Source: Bacillota bacterium (GTDB lineage Bacteria; Bacillota; Clostridia; Acetivibrionales; DSM-1351). Taken from it: a DNA stretch of 8,119 nt. The stretch is taken from the NCBI GenBank assembly GCA_023395575.1, contig JAEWZA010000436.1, forward strand, positions 1-8,119. Direction: 5' to 3'. The translations under genes and the position numbers were made by a program. Under the pieces are notes generated by a model. The model made no database searches. It saw only the letters and a program-made list of their open reading frames with translations, and was not told where the DNA came from. Shown one piece after another: positions 1 to 6,974 of this stretch. How positions within the stretch are numbered: position 1 is the first letter of the stretch; every line of letters starts with the position of its first letter.

Positions 1-1112
1 CCATCTGTTTTAATTAGCTCATCACCTATAGTGTTATCTAGGAACACAAGACTAATTAAACCCCTGCTTGACTCAATTTGACCCGAAAAATTTATTGCAG
101 GATTTGTTACTATAGAGCCTGGTGCTACTGATATTGCTTCCAATAAAGTATTATCATACCCTATGACAAAATTGCCCATTCCCACATAACCTGCTTCTGC
201 TACTTTTCCAAATGAAACTGGTATTGTTACTGTATCCCCTGGTAAACCTGTAGCTGTTCCAATTATTGCATCATAAAGAGGCTTTGGTGATGTATCCTTA
301 ACTGTTAATGTAAGTTCTGGATTGTTTGTCACGCCAAAATCAAAGGTAAGTTTCATAATTCCAATTGGTAGACTATTAATATACTCCTTTTTCAGTTTAA
401 CTGTATTTCCTGTCACCTCATACTGGTTTCCTTCTGTAAGTCCAGCTATTCCTATAAATGAGTTCCCATTAGGAGTGAGAGTTATTGATACGTCTGAGCT
501 AATATACTTGTCATATACAACATCTGTCGGCGTTATCGTTGGAGTTTGTACATAAGCTTCCATGCCGTACATCAAGCTCCCATTTATATATGCAGTAATT
601 TTTTCATTTTCACCATATGAGCCCAATGTCTTAAAAGAGTAATCATTTGATATATCATAATTTGTCCAATCATTCCTTGCTACTCTGGTTTGGATTTCAA
701 TGTACCCTCCTGCTGCAAGAGTTCCAGCATCACTTTTGAAGCCTACTTCAAGATATGTATCTGCAAGTGGAGTGGGAACACTTAATCTGCTAAAAGTACC
801 TGTTACCTTATCAGTAACGCCAGTATATGACCATCCATTCAATATACCTGCATGATCGCAATAGAAATTCTGTGCCGTATCAGAATCTGCAGTGTAATAA
901 TATCTAAATTTCAAATCTGCTAAGTTTATACTTGAACTTCCGTTATTAATCACCTTAAAATTTGCACTTATCGTATTGCTTGATGTTAATGTATTTCCAT
1001 TATTACTAAACAGTACTTGTAAATTACTTGTTGCTTGTGCATATAATCTAGGGGCAAAAACAGATATTGCCATTAATAGTGCTACTAAACAAAATATCTT
1101 CTTTTTTATCAT
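1..1112 (-). CDS. Second cellulosomal scaffoldin, N-terminal part (signal peptide-CBM3a-X2-cohesin), 3' truncated by window edge
   Basis: The first 370 codons of a secreted scaffoldin are open to the left edge without a stop. Residues 1-25 are a signal peptide (MIKKKIF, hydrophobic core, cleavage near LYA or AQA). Residues about 28-186 form a CBM3a. The residues of its flat cellulose-binding strip are present: D86 and H87 (YCDHAG), Y96, R143 and W149 (RNDWTNY), matching by pattern D56, H57, Y67, R112 and W118 of C. thermocellum CipA. One X2 module follows at about 190-277 (TPTITPTDVVYDKY, LTPNGNSF.GI, LTFDFG). A type I cohesin begins near 278 (PLYDAIIGTATGLPGD) and is cut after FLDNTIGDELIKTD. 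CBM3a-X2-cohesin is the usual start of CipC, CbpA and CipA-type primary scaffoldins. Its N-terminal position shows this is a separate gene, not the end of the upstream scaffoldin. It has its own strong ribosome site and a 778-bp upstream spacer, so it may be transcribed apart from the GH48 genes. Confidence 0.93.
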   Translation of the reverse strand, partial: MIKKKIFCLVALLMAISVFAPRLYAQATSNLQVLFSNNGNTLTSSNTISANFKVINNGSSSINLADLKFRYYYTADSDTAQNFYCDHAGILNGWSYTGVTDKVTGTFSRLSVPTPLADTYLEVGFKSDAGTLAAGGYIEIQTRVARNDWTNYDISNDYSFKTLGSYGENEKITAYINGSLMYGMEAYVQTPTITPTDVVYDKYISSDVSITLTPNGNSFIGIAGLTEGNQYEVTGNTVKLKKEYINSLPIGIMKLTFDFGVTNNPELTLTVKDTSPKPLYDAIIGTATGLPGDTVTIPVSFGKVAEAGYVGMGNFVIGYDNTLLEAISVAPGSIVTNPAINFSGQIESSRGLISLVFLDNTIGDELIKTD

Positions 1113-1120
1113 TGCTAAAA

Positions 1121-1126
1121 CCTCCT
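1121..1126 (-). promoter_or_regulatory. Ribosome binding site of the second scaffoldin
   Basis: AGGAGG on the minus strand, 8 nt before ATG 1112. It fixes the start codon of the scaffoldin, which is followed at once by a typical signal peptide (MIKKKIF basic start). Confidence 0.85.
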
Positions 1127-1178
1127 ATTTATTATTTTCTCTGTCAATACCACTTTCTTTATTTGGTATCAATTTCAT
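1125..1178 (-). CDS. Putative 17-residue leader peptide ahead of the second scaffoldin
   Basis: A short ORF, MKLIPNKESGIDRENNK, starts at ATG 1178 and ends at TAG 1127-1125. It is preceded by GGGGGTGAT, 8 of 9 bases matching the ideal GGAGGTGAT, at close to normal spacing. The stop codon TAG runs directly into the AGGAGG ribosome site of the scaffoldin (TAGGAGG), so translation of the two would be coupled or would interfere. An in-frame TAA lies immediately before the ATG, so it cannot be longer. I recognise no family. It may be a regulatory leader peptide, or an ORF by chance; the ribosome site is the main support. Confidence 0.45.
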   Translation of the reverse strand: MKLIPNKESGIDRENNK

Positions 1179-1401
1179 TTATCACCCCCACTCTTTTGTG
1201 GTTATACCCATTTAATTCCATGTACATTTTCTGAAACTTAGTAACTGTTTTGACATACTGAGAATTAAAAGCTACTTATTAAAATTTTTGGATATGAGAA
1301 GTAAATATAAGATATATTTAAATGCAATAATTCCTTGAGATTAGTAATAAAATTGTTTATAAAATCACTGTTAGTTGATTATGTAATAAACTCTTAATAA
1401 T

Positions 1402-1419
1402 CCGTCAATAGCCGTCAAT
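1402..1419 (-). promoter_or_regulatory. Direct repeat ATTGACGG, 10-bp spacing, possible operator
   Basis: On the minus strand ATTGACGG occurs twice (1419-1412 and 1409-1402) exactly 10 bp apart, one helical turn. A one-mismatch relative, ATTGTCGG, occurs on the plus strand at 1509-1516. Same-face direct repeats are typical of response-regulator sites. TTGACG could also serve as a -35, with CATAAT about 19 nt later. The repeats lie about 290 bp upstream of the second scaffoldin start. Function is inferred. Confidence 0.35.
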
Positions 1420-1472
1420 CTCAATTGCTACCAGTTAAGTTATCTTAAGCTTCTACCAAATTAAGTCTTAAT

Positions 1473-1500
1473 TTTACAAAATAAACTTAACGTGTATAAT
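1473..1500 (+). promoter_or_regulatory. Candidate plus-strand sigma-A promoter with upstream palindrome
   Basis: TTTACA (1473-1478), a 16-nt spacer and a perfect TATAAT (1495-1500) point right, toward the 3' end of GH48 copy B. The inverted repeat TTAAG-T-CTTAA (1461-1471) lies directly upstream, and further TTAAGT/ACTTAA words occur nearby (1435-1449, 1485-1490). No plus-strand gene with a ribosome site follows, so any product would be a non-coding or antisense RNA. The match is good but untested. Confidence 0.35.
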
Positions 1501-1648
1501 CGATAGCTATTGTCGGCTTAAAACAAGTAACATCAAGCAAACTTAATATTATTCTGCGAAAATAATTTTTGCTATCTATTAATTATATGCGTTTGTATTT
1601 TTCTTTTTAATATGGTAATATAATACAATATTTTATGTATAAAGCTCA

Positions 1649-1678
1649 ATTATAGGTTGAACTACCTTTTTATCTGAA
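1649..1678 (-). promoter_or_regulatory. Candidate sigma-A promoter reading toward the second scaffoldin
   Basis: Minus-strand TTCAGA (1678-1673), an 18-nt spacer and a perfect TATAAT (1654-1649). If used, it would give a leader of roughly 530 nt before the scaffoldin start at 1112. In an AT-rich spacer such matches arise by chance, and the -35 is only 4 of 6. A weaker TATAAC at 1206-1201, close to the leader ORF, is an alternative start region. Confidence 0.3.
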
Positions 1679-1732
1679 TATCGCTTTAATTTCCCCAATA
1701 TTATTTGTCTACCATATTTAGGCGCACAAAAC

Positions 1733-1757
1733 AGCCGCAAGCTTTACGCTCACGGCT
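1733..1757. terminator. Possible terminator hairpin downstream of GH48 copy B
   Basis: AGCCG and CGGCT arms, continued by AGC/GCT after a 2-nt internal mismatch, enclose a 5-nt loop. On the minus strand it lies about 134 nt past the copy B stop and is followed by GTTTTGTG. On the plus strand it is followed by CTTATTTAGGTTTTTG. The T-runs are weak on both sides, so it might act in either direction or not at all. Confidence 0.4.
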
Positions 1758-1890
1758 CTTATTTAGGTTTTTGTTAATTAATTCACTACCAGATATGTAA
1801 TCAAGAAATAATAAATTAATAGCTTCACTAGTTGTATTGATATTACCTTTCCAAGGTTAACATTTAGATAACGAATCTTACAAAAAGCCT

Positions 1891-4056
1891 TTACCATTTC
1901 CCAGTTAGAAGATAAAGCTTCAATTTTGCGTAATCAAGTGCATCTATATTGCCGTCATAGTATATGTCAGCATTTTCCTTATTTATAGCAGTTGAGCTAT
2001 TTAAAAGATACATCTTCATCAATGACAAATCTATGGCATCAATAGAACTATCTAAGTTCACATCTCCTTTCCCATAGTATGGACTAGGGTTTAAAATTGC
2101 ATAAATGCCATTAGCTACTGCGAACTCACTCTGAGCCCAGAAACGGTGATATCTCATAGTAGGAACATCTGTTTCATTATAACTTGCCAAATATTTTTCT
2201 ATCTTTGGCCAATCAGGATCCTGCCTATACTTTGAGCGAATGTCTATAAATTTAATACCCGGTCTAATAACTTCTCCGTTAGGCGTATTCCCTGAAAATC
2301 CTAAAGGTACATATACTTCCTGTTCAAAGCGAATATAGTCATTACGTGCTTCAGGTGCACTTATACCTTTCTCATCCTGATAGTTGATCCACAAAGTATC
2401 TAGAAGTTTCTTTGCCATATATGCTGATTCCTGATCTCCTGAGGCTTTTGCGTAGAAAGTTAATGTGTTTGCAAGTGAAGATGCAACTCCCAAGTCAGTA
2501 CCATACTCAGTTACTACGACGTGCAAATTAGGATTCCCGGTATATTCACCCGTCCATGTATCAGGCTGCCCATCCCAATTAATTTTATTAGGAATTCTGA
2601 AAGTTCCATCTGAATAGAATTGTACTGTTGAAATAGCCCATTTAACCCATTTATTCAGTAACTTTTTTACTCTCTGATCTCCAGTCTGGTAATAGTACTC
2701 TGCCATACGCTGCATTGACCGTGTCTGCATACCAAACCAAGTATTGCTTTCAGGATCTTTATGTACAGGGTTTTCATCATAGCGCATTCCATAAAAGATA
2801 GCTGTATCTGATGGCCATTCTTCATAACGACCGTTGTATGAGTTACTAGCTCCATCAGCTATAGCACCCTCATCAGACTGAAGCCACTGATAGAAATCTA
2901 TTTGCCTATCCAAACTCTTTGTCCAATCATTTACTGCATTTTCTGCTTTTGGCTTAAAATTCGATTGAGTAGATAACACCCAAGCAGTTAAAGGATTCTG
3001 GTAACCGAACTGATTATGGCTGCTTCCTATTCTCCACGACCAGTCAGCATCAACTCCACCGCCCCAAGAATACTGCGATGAAAGCAACCACATACAAGAA
3101 TCGTAGCCTGTTCCAGCTGTTGATGGGGAACCCACCTTTCTGAAATACTTATCAAACATAGCATATCTTAAATAGTCACCCATCTTTGCTGCCTTATTTA
3201 CATAAGATTTTATGTCTATACCTTTATCCTTTGCCCATTCATTTGCCCAATAAGTAGCTTGGATTGCGCGAGCATCAGCATCTGGAGCGTTGGTGTACCT
3301 AAATTGCTTTGAATATGAATTATCCCCTGTGAATAAATTGATATAACCATTTGAACCTCCAAATTTCATTTCATCCCAGCAAGGATGTGGTATAGTTTCC
3401 CATGTAGATTCCTGCTCACCTCTTTCGAAGGTATTAATATATGAATTCTTAGAGATTCCATCACCTCTATTCCCGAAACCATACCAGTTGTCTACATCCA
3501 GAAGCCAATGCATACCATAAATCATATTGTTTCCGTATGCAGAATTTAGTTGGGCAGCTATAGGGTCTTTCCCAACAGGCGCGCCTGTATCTGGATTTGC
3601 CGGATAATCACTTATTTCTGGCCATTCTGGAGCATAAATTGCTGGTTTATTAGGATTGTAGCTATCCATAGCAGAATTTGGTTGATCTTTTGAGGATGGA
3701 ATAATGTACTCTTCAGCTGTATCCCAGGCTTTTTTAAAACCCGAGAAATCTCCGCTTAATTTGCCATTTACCGCTTCTAACCACATATAATAGCTGAACG
3801 CTTCACTGGTAGTAAGATGACCATAGTCAGGTGTTTCAACCATCAGTGTTTCAATTGAATGGTAAGGAACGCCATCGGGACTAAAATACCCGTTTGAGGT
3901 ATTTTTCAACTTCTCATACATAACCTCAAATCGGCTTTTATAATCTCCATAATCGGAACTATAAGCAGCTGCAGATAAACTTGTAGTAGGAATTATCGAC
4001 AATGACATCGATACAGCCAAAGTAAAAGCTCCTAACCTCTTTAAATCTCTTTTCAT
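1891..4056 (-). CDS. GH48 family cellulosomal enzyme with diverged tunnel and dockerin (copy B)
   Basis: A 721-residue paralogue of the upstream GH48, collinear with it without gaps to about residue 620 and roughly three-quarters or more identical by eye. It has a signal peptide (about 1-31), GH48 domain (about 36-652) and dockerin (664-721). Catalytic E85, E74 and the NAPDADAR motif (256-263) are kept. Several positions conserved in copy A and in remembered GH48 enzymes are changed: LLSSQYSW (324-331) in place of [11 protein letters not shown] for AGG at 401, SDT for SGT at 417, GMRY at 425, H432, DPESN for DPGSN at 436, and QTRSMQ for QAWSMQ at 445-446. In the dockerin, loop 1 reads [12 protein letters not shown] (Ser for Gly) and loop 2 [12 protein letters not shown], with Tyr699 at a calcium-ligand position usually Asn or Asp. 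The frame is intact with no early stop. ATG 4056 follows AAAGGTAGGCG. It may be a specialised, weak or decaying GH48; family assignment is firm, activity uncertain. Confidence 0.95.
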   Translation of the reverse strand: MKRDLKRLGAFTLAVSMSLSIIPTTSLSAAAYSSDYGDYKSRFEVMYEKLKNTSNGYFSPDGVPYHSIETLMVETPDYGHLTTSEAFSYYMWLEAVNGKLSGDFSGFKKAWDTAEEYIIPSSKDQPNSAMDSYNPNKPAIYAPEWPEISDYPANPDTGAPVGKDPIAAQLNSAYGNNMIYGMHWLLDVDNWYGFGNRGDGISKNSYINTFERGEQESTWETIPHPCWDEMKFGGSNGYINLFTGDNSYSKQFRYTNAPDADARAIQATYWANEWAKDKGIDIKSYVNKAAKMGDYLRYAMFDKYFRKVGSPSTAGTGYDSCMWLLSSQYSWGGGVDADWSWRIGSSHNQFGYQNPLTAWVLSTQSNFKPKAENAVNDWTKSLDRQIDFYQWLQSDEGAIADGASNSYNGRYEEWPSDTAIFYGMRYDENPVHKDPESNTWFGMQTRSMQRMAEYYYQTGDQRVKKLLNKWVKWAISTVQFYSDGTFRIPNKINWDGQPDTWTGEYTGNPNLHVVVTEYGTDLGVASSLANTLTFYAKASGDQESAYMAKKLLDTLWINYQDEKGISAPEARNDYIRFEQEVYVPLGFSGNTPNGEVIRPGIKFIDIRSKYRQDPDWPKIEKYLASYNETDVPTMRYHRFWAQSEFAVANGIYAILNPSPYYGKGDVNLDSSIDAIDLSLMKMYLLNSSTAINKENADIYYDGNIDALDYAKLKLYLLTGKW

Positions 4057-4120
4057 AAAATTCGCCTACCTTTTTATTTTTTTAGTTTAGGGACTGTCGC
4101 CAAAAATAAAGTCTTTTTCC

Positions 4121-4143
4121 CTACTGCAATGTTATTGCGGTAG
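4121..4143. repeat. Short hairpin in the GH48 copy B leader
   Basis: CTAC-T-GCAAT, loop GTT, ATTGC-G-GTAG: a stem of nine Watson-Crick pairs plus one T/G position (a C-A mismatch in the minus-strand RNA), with a 3-nt loop. It lies about 65 nt upstream of the copy B start, a position comparable to the palindrome before copy A. No T-run follows on the minus strand, so a leader structure is more likely than a terminator. Confidence 0.5.
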
Positions 4144-4329
4144 CTCTTTAAGAGACTTGTTGGCAAGAGAACTGTGGAATAACTGCGGAAACAACAGCTT
4201 GATATTAAAAATTTTATATTCTTTATTTATATATATGCGTTGGTAAACCTGCCTTTTGTTGGTCTAATTTAACTTTTTTGTAATATTATTTATTTTTTGT
4301 TTACACTGCCTGTTTTTGATAGTTTAGTA
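4144..4329. other. AT-rich spacer with no recognised element
   Basis: This stretch lies between the intron remnant and the leader hairpin of GH48 copy B. It is very AT-rich, with runs such as TATATATAAATAAAG on the minus strand, and may contain the promoter of copy B. I found no -35/-10 pair convincing enough to mark, no ORF with a ribosome site, and no remaining intron domains. Confidence 0.5.
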
Positions 4330-4437
4330 TTCAGATTCCTCGTCACCGAGTACACCTTTGGCCTTGGCTAACGGGTAGCACTATCAAGCTCCGCATCGGA
4401 CTTTCACCCAACGAGAAAACACCCAAGCTGGGCACAT
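4330..4437 (-). mobile_element. Class C group II intron remnant, 5' end of domain I
   Basis: Read on the minus strand, this roughly 108-nt segment has the landmarks of the 5' end of a bacterial class C group II intron in the right order: TGTGCCCAGCTTGGGTG, GGGTGAAAGTCC, GTTAGCCAAGG, AAGGTGT and GACGAGGAATCTGAA. The order and wording match, from memory, the Oceanobacillus iheyensis intron (GUGUGCCCGGCAUGGGUG, GGGUGAGAGUCC, GUUAGCC, AAGGGUGU, GAAUCUGAAGGAAGC). Aligned this way, the first base is A instead of the conserved G. After GAATCTGAA the similarity stops: I see no rest of domain I, no reverse transcriptase, and no domain V or VI in the spacer. The intron is therefore a dead 5' fragment. 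It sits just past a terminator-like hairpin and T-run, as class C introns do. Confidence 0.78.
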
Positions 4438-4438
4438 G

Positions 4439-4467
4439 AAAAAACAAGAGAGGCGTATCCCTTGTTT
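4439..4467 (-). terminator. Rho-independent terminator-like hairpin
   Basis: On the minus strand AAACAAGGG (4467-4459) pairs with CTCTTGTTT (4450-4442), one pair being a G-U wobble, around an 8-nt loop. The T-run of the right arm continues to six T residues at 4444-4439. It lies about 145 nt past the copy A stop. The group II intron fragment begins directly after it, which is the known target preference of class C introns. Confidence 0.6.
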
Positions 4468-4493
4468 CTTTTGGTTTCTCTTAAGCATCTTAA

Positions 4494-4550
4494 AACCCCT
4501 TTGTATGATGTAATGTTTGCGTCATATTCATCACATCATATAAAGGGGTT
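4494..4550 (-). terminator. Long hairpin after GH48 copy A (terminator or 3' stabiliser)
   Basis: Two 18-nt arms at 4494-4511 and 4533-4550 match at 17 of 18 positions around a 21-nt loop. On the minus strand the hairpin starts about 60 nt after the copy A stop codon and ends with GGGG followed by TTTTAAG. The stem is longer than in most terminators and the T-run is short, so it may serve partly to protect the 3' end of a highly expressed GH48 message. Confidence 0.6.
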
Positions 4551-4611
4551 CTCCGATATCTCTTGGTTTTAATTTATTCCTTAACAAAAATCCAGTTACA
4601 ATTTTCAAAAA

Positions 4612-6768
4612 TTATTTCCCGGTTAAAAGGTATATCTTTAGCTTTGCATAATCTAGTGCATCAATATTCCCATCCTTGTTCATATCTGCATTTTCCTTAG
4701 TTATAGCAGTTGAGCTATTCAAAATGTACATCTTCAATACTGCAAAGTCTATAGCATCAATAGCTCCATCTGAGTTCACATCCCCTAATGTTACAACGAT
4801 AGGATCTGGGAATAGCATAGCATAAATACCATTTGCTACTGCAAACTCACTCTGAGCCCAGAAACGATGATATCTCATGGTCGGAACAGCTCCACCATTC
4901 AAGTATGCCTCAATCTTAGACCACTCAGGATCCTGTCTGTATTTAGAGCGAATGTCTATAAACGTGATACCTGATTTAATTGCATCACCGTTAGGCATTT
5001 TACCTGAAAATGATGATGGAACATATACTTCCTGATTGAATCGACTATAATCTGTGCGAGGCTCTGGTACACAAATACCCTTTTCGTCTTGATAGTTATT
5101 CCACATTCCGTCCAATAGTTTCTGTGCATTAACTCTTGAGGTTTCATCTCCTGATGCCTTAGCGTAGTAGGTTAAAGTGTTCGCAAGTGAAGATGCTACT
5201 CCAAGGTCAGTGCCATAATTAACTATTGATACGTGTAAGTTTGGGTTTCCGGTATACTGCCCGTTCCATGTGTCTGGCTGGCCTTCCCAATCAATTGTAC
5301 TTGGAATCTGGAAGGTTCCATCTGCATTAAATTGTATTACTGAATTTGCCCATTTTGCCCATTTATCCAATAAACCTCTTACTCTTTCATCTTTGGTCTT
5401 ATAATAGTATTCAGCCATACGCTGCATTGACCAAGCCTGCATTCCCATCCATGTATTACTTCCTGGATCCTTATATACAGGGTTCTCTACGTATCCCATT
5501 CCATCAAAAGTAGCAGTACCTGATGGCCATGTTTCATAACGTCCATTGCGCGAGTTACTAGCTCCACCAGCTATTGCACCCTCAGCAGATTGAAGCCACT
5601 GATAGAAATCTATTTGCTTGTCTAAGCTCTTACCCCAATCTGTAGCACCATTTGTTGACTTTGGTTTGAAATCTGAGTCTGATGATAATACCCAAGCAGC
5701 AAATGGATTTTGATAGCCAAAGTGATTGTGACTGCTTCCTATTATCCACGCCCAGTCGGCTTCAACTCCACCACCCCATGCATAGTACCATGAGAGTAAA
5801 TACATACAAGCATCATATCCTGTTCCTGCTTGTTGTGAATTTCCTACTTTTCTGAAATACTTATCAAACATTGCATATCTTAGATAGTCACCCATTTTTG
5901 ATGCTTTAGAGACATAGGTTTTTATGTCTGTACCTCTTTCCTTCGCCCAAACGTTTGCCCAATAAGTAGCTTGAACTGCACGAGCATCAGCATCAGGAGC
6001 ATTAGTATATTTAAATTGCTTTGAATATGAACTATCTCCTGTAAAGAGGTTGAGATAACCATTTGGTCCTCCAAACTTCATTGCATCCCAGCATGGCTGA
6101 GGAATAGTTTCCCATGTAGATTCCTGCTCACCTCTTTGGAAGGTGTTTATGTATGAATTCTTTGAAGTTCCATCGCCTCTATTTCCAAAGCCATACCAGT
6201 TGTCTACGTCTAAAAGCCAGTGCATACCGTAAATCATACTGGTTCCATATGCAGCTTTTAGTTCAGCAGCTATAGGGTCCTTACCAACAGGGGCACTTGT
6301 ATCTAACTGTGCTGGATACTTGCTTGGTTCCTCCCATTCCGGCGCATAAGTCGCAGGCTTGTTAGGATCATATCTGCTCATAGCAGAATTAGGTTGATCT
6401 TGAGAAGATGGAATTATATACTTTTCAGCAATATCCCATGATTTTTTAAAGCCTGAAAAATCCCCTGTAAACTTACCATTTACTGCTTCTAGCCACATAT
6501 AATAGCTAAATGCTTCACTGGTGGTAACATGTCCATAGTCAGGAGCTTCAACCATCAGTGTTTCAATTGAATGATACGGAACGCCATCAGGACTAAAATA
6601 CCCATTAGAGGTATCTTTCAGCTTCTTATACATAGTTTCAAAGCGACTCTTATACTCTTCATTTACAGGATCCCCAGCCGCTGCATATGTACTTGAAGAA
6701 GTAATTATTGATAAGGACATCGCTCCAACTAAGGCAATTGCTCCAAACCTCTTTAGCTCTTTATTCAT
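4612..6768 (-). CDS. GH48 cellulosomal cellulase with C-terminal dockerin (copy A)
   Basis: A 718-residue secreted, processive exo-acting cellulase of family GH48, similar in layout and length to Cel48F, ExgS and CelS. Residues 1-31 form a signal peptide (MNKELKR basic start, hydrophobic core, AAA near the cleavage site). The catalytic (alpha/alpha)6 domain spans about 36-650. E85 in TTSEAFSYY matches the known acid (E55 of mature Cel48F), E74 in [10 protein letters not shown] matches E44, and the NAPDADAR motif (256-263) carries the putative base. The tunnel motif [11 protein letters not shown] (324-334) is intact. A short linker leads to a dockerin (662-718) with two complete calcium loops, [12 protein letters not shown] and [12 protein letters not shown]. 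Positions 10-11 are AI and AL, the C. cellulolyticum/C. cellulovorans type. ATG at 6768 is preceded by GAAGGGA about 12 nt upstream. Departures from the family are R407 (NSRNGRY, often Trp) and D422 (TFDGM, usually Tyr). It most likely shares a transcript with the upstream scaffoldin. Confidence 0.97.
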   Translation of the reverse strand: MNKELKRFGAIALVGAMSLSIITSSSTYAAAGDPVNEEYKSRFETMYKKLKDTSNGYFSPDGVPYHSIETLMVEAPDYGHVTTSEAFSYYMWLEAVNGKFTGDFSGFKKSWDIAEKYIIPSSQDQPNSAMSRYDPNKPATYAPEWEEPSKYPAQLDTSAPVGKDPIAAELKAAYGTSMIYGMHWLLDVDNWYGFGNRGDGTSKNSYINTFQRGEQESTWETIPQPCWDAMKFGGPNGYLNLFTGDSSYSKQFKYTNAPDADARAVQATYWANVWAKERGTDIKTYVSKASKMGDYLRYAMFDKYFRKVGNSQQAGTGYDACMYLLSWYYAWGGGVEADWAWIIGSSHNHFGYQNPFAAWVLSSDSDFKPKSTNGATDWGKSLDKQIDFYQWLQSAEGAIAGGASNSRNGRYETWPSGTATFDGMGYVENPVYKDPGSNTWMGMQAWSMQRMAEYYYKTKDERVRGLLDKWAKWANSVIQFNADGTFQIPSTIDWEGQPDTWNGQYTGNPNLHVSIVNYGTDLGVASSLANTLTYYAKASGDETSRVNAQKLLDGMWNNYQDEKGICVPEPRTDYSRFNQEVYVPSSFSGKMPNGDAIKSGITFIDIRSKYRQDPEWSKIEAYLNGGAVPTMRYHRFWAQSEFAVANGIYAMLFPDPIVVTLGDVNSDGAIDAIDFAVLKMYILNSSTAITKENADMNKDGNIDALDYAKLKIYLLTGK

Positions 6769-6803
6769 ATAAACAAGCCATCCCTTCTATTTTAGTTTTT
6801 TTA

Positions 6804-6876
6804 GACTGTTGCATAACTTAACTCCCAACTTATTTACTGTATTAAATAAGTTAAATCGATATGCTATGCAACAGCC
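6804..6876. repeat. Nested palindrome in the scaffoldin-GH48 spacer
   Basis: Two inverted repeats sit one inside the other. The outer arms are perfect 10-mers, CTGTTGCATA at 6806-6815 and TATGCAACAG at 6865-6874. The inner arms are perfect 10-mers, AACTTATTTA at 6827-6836 and TAAATAAGTT at 6843-6852, with a 6-nt loop. On the minus strand the structure ends about 38 nt before the GH48 copy A start codon and is followed by an A-run, not a T-run, so it does not look like an intrinsic terminator. It could be an mRNA processing or stabilising stem-loop in the operon transcript, as reported for the C. cellulolyticum cip-cel operon, or a miniature inverted-repeat element. The repeat is directly visible; the function is inferred. 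Confidence 0.7.
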
Positions 6877-6974
6877 CTCTTCCTTTATATTACATCCATG
6901 TCCACATATAGCATTACTCCACTAATCGACTAGCATGGACTACCCCCTCATGCAAATCAACTACCATTAAAAGC

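Larger units (their letters stand above)
1179..1890. other. Long AT-rich intergenic region between GH48 copy B and the second scaffoldin
   Basis: About 710 bp without a recognisable protein gene. It holds the hairpin at 1733-1757, promoter-like matches on both strands, the ATTGACGG repeats and the TTAAG/CTTAA words listed separately. I saw no tRNA, riboswitch or insertion sequence. Short open frames here lack ribosome sites. Confidence 0.6.

Noticed and set aside
322..1215. Plus-strand open frames of 77 and 79 codons opposite the left scaffoldin
   Set aside because: They lie antisense to a clear CBM3a-X2-cohesin reading frame, have no ribosome site and show no family features.
1250..1277. 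Plus-strand TTGACA at 1250-1255 as a promoter
   Set aside because: No acceptable -10 lies at 16-18 nt spacing and no plus-strand gene follows.
1891..4056. GH48 copy B as a pseudogene
   Set aside because: Despite unusual substitutions the frame is complete from signal peptide to dockerin, the catalytic acids are kept and a ribosome site is present, so it is annotated as a gene.
4090..4100. Insertion-sequence terminus GGGACTGTCGC
   Set aside because: It resembles some IS ends, but no matching inverted end, transposase or target duplication is visible, and it is explained by the leader block shared with GH48 copy A.
4330..4437. rRNA or tRNA fragment
   Set aside because: The GC-rich, structured look suggested a stable RNA gene, but the minus-strand motif order fits a group II intron domain I, and no tRNA cloverleaf or rRNA signature is present.
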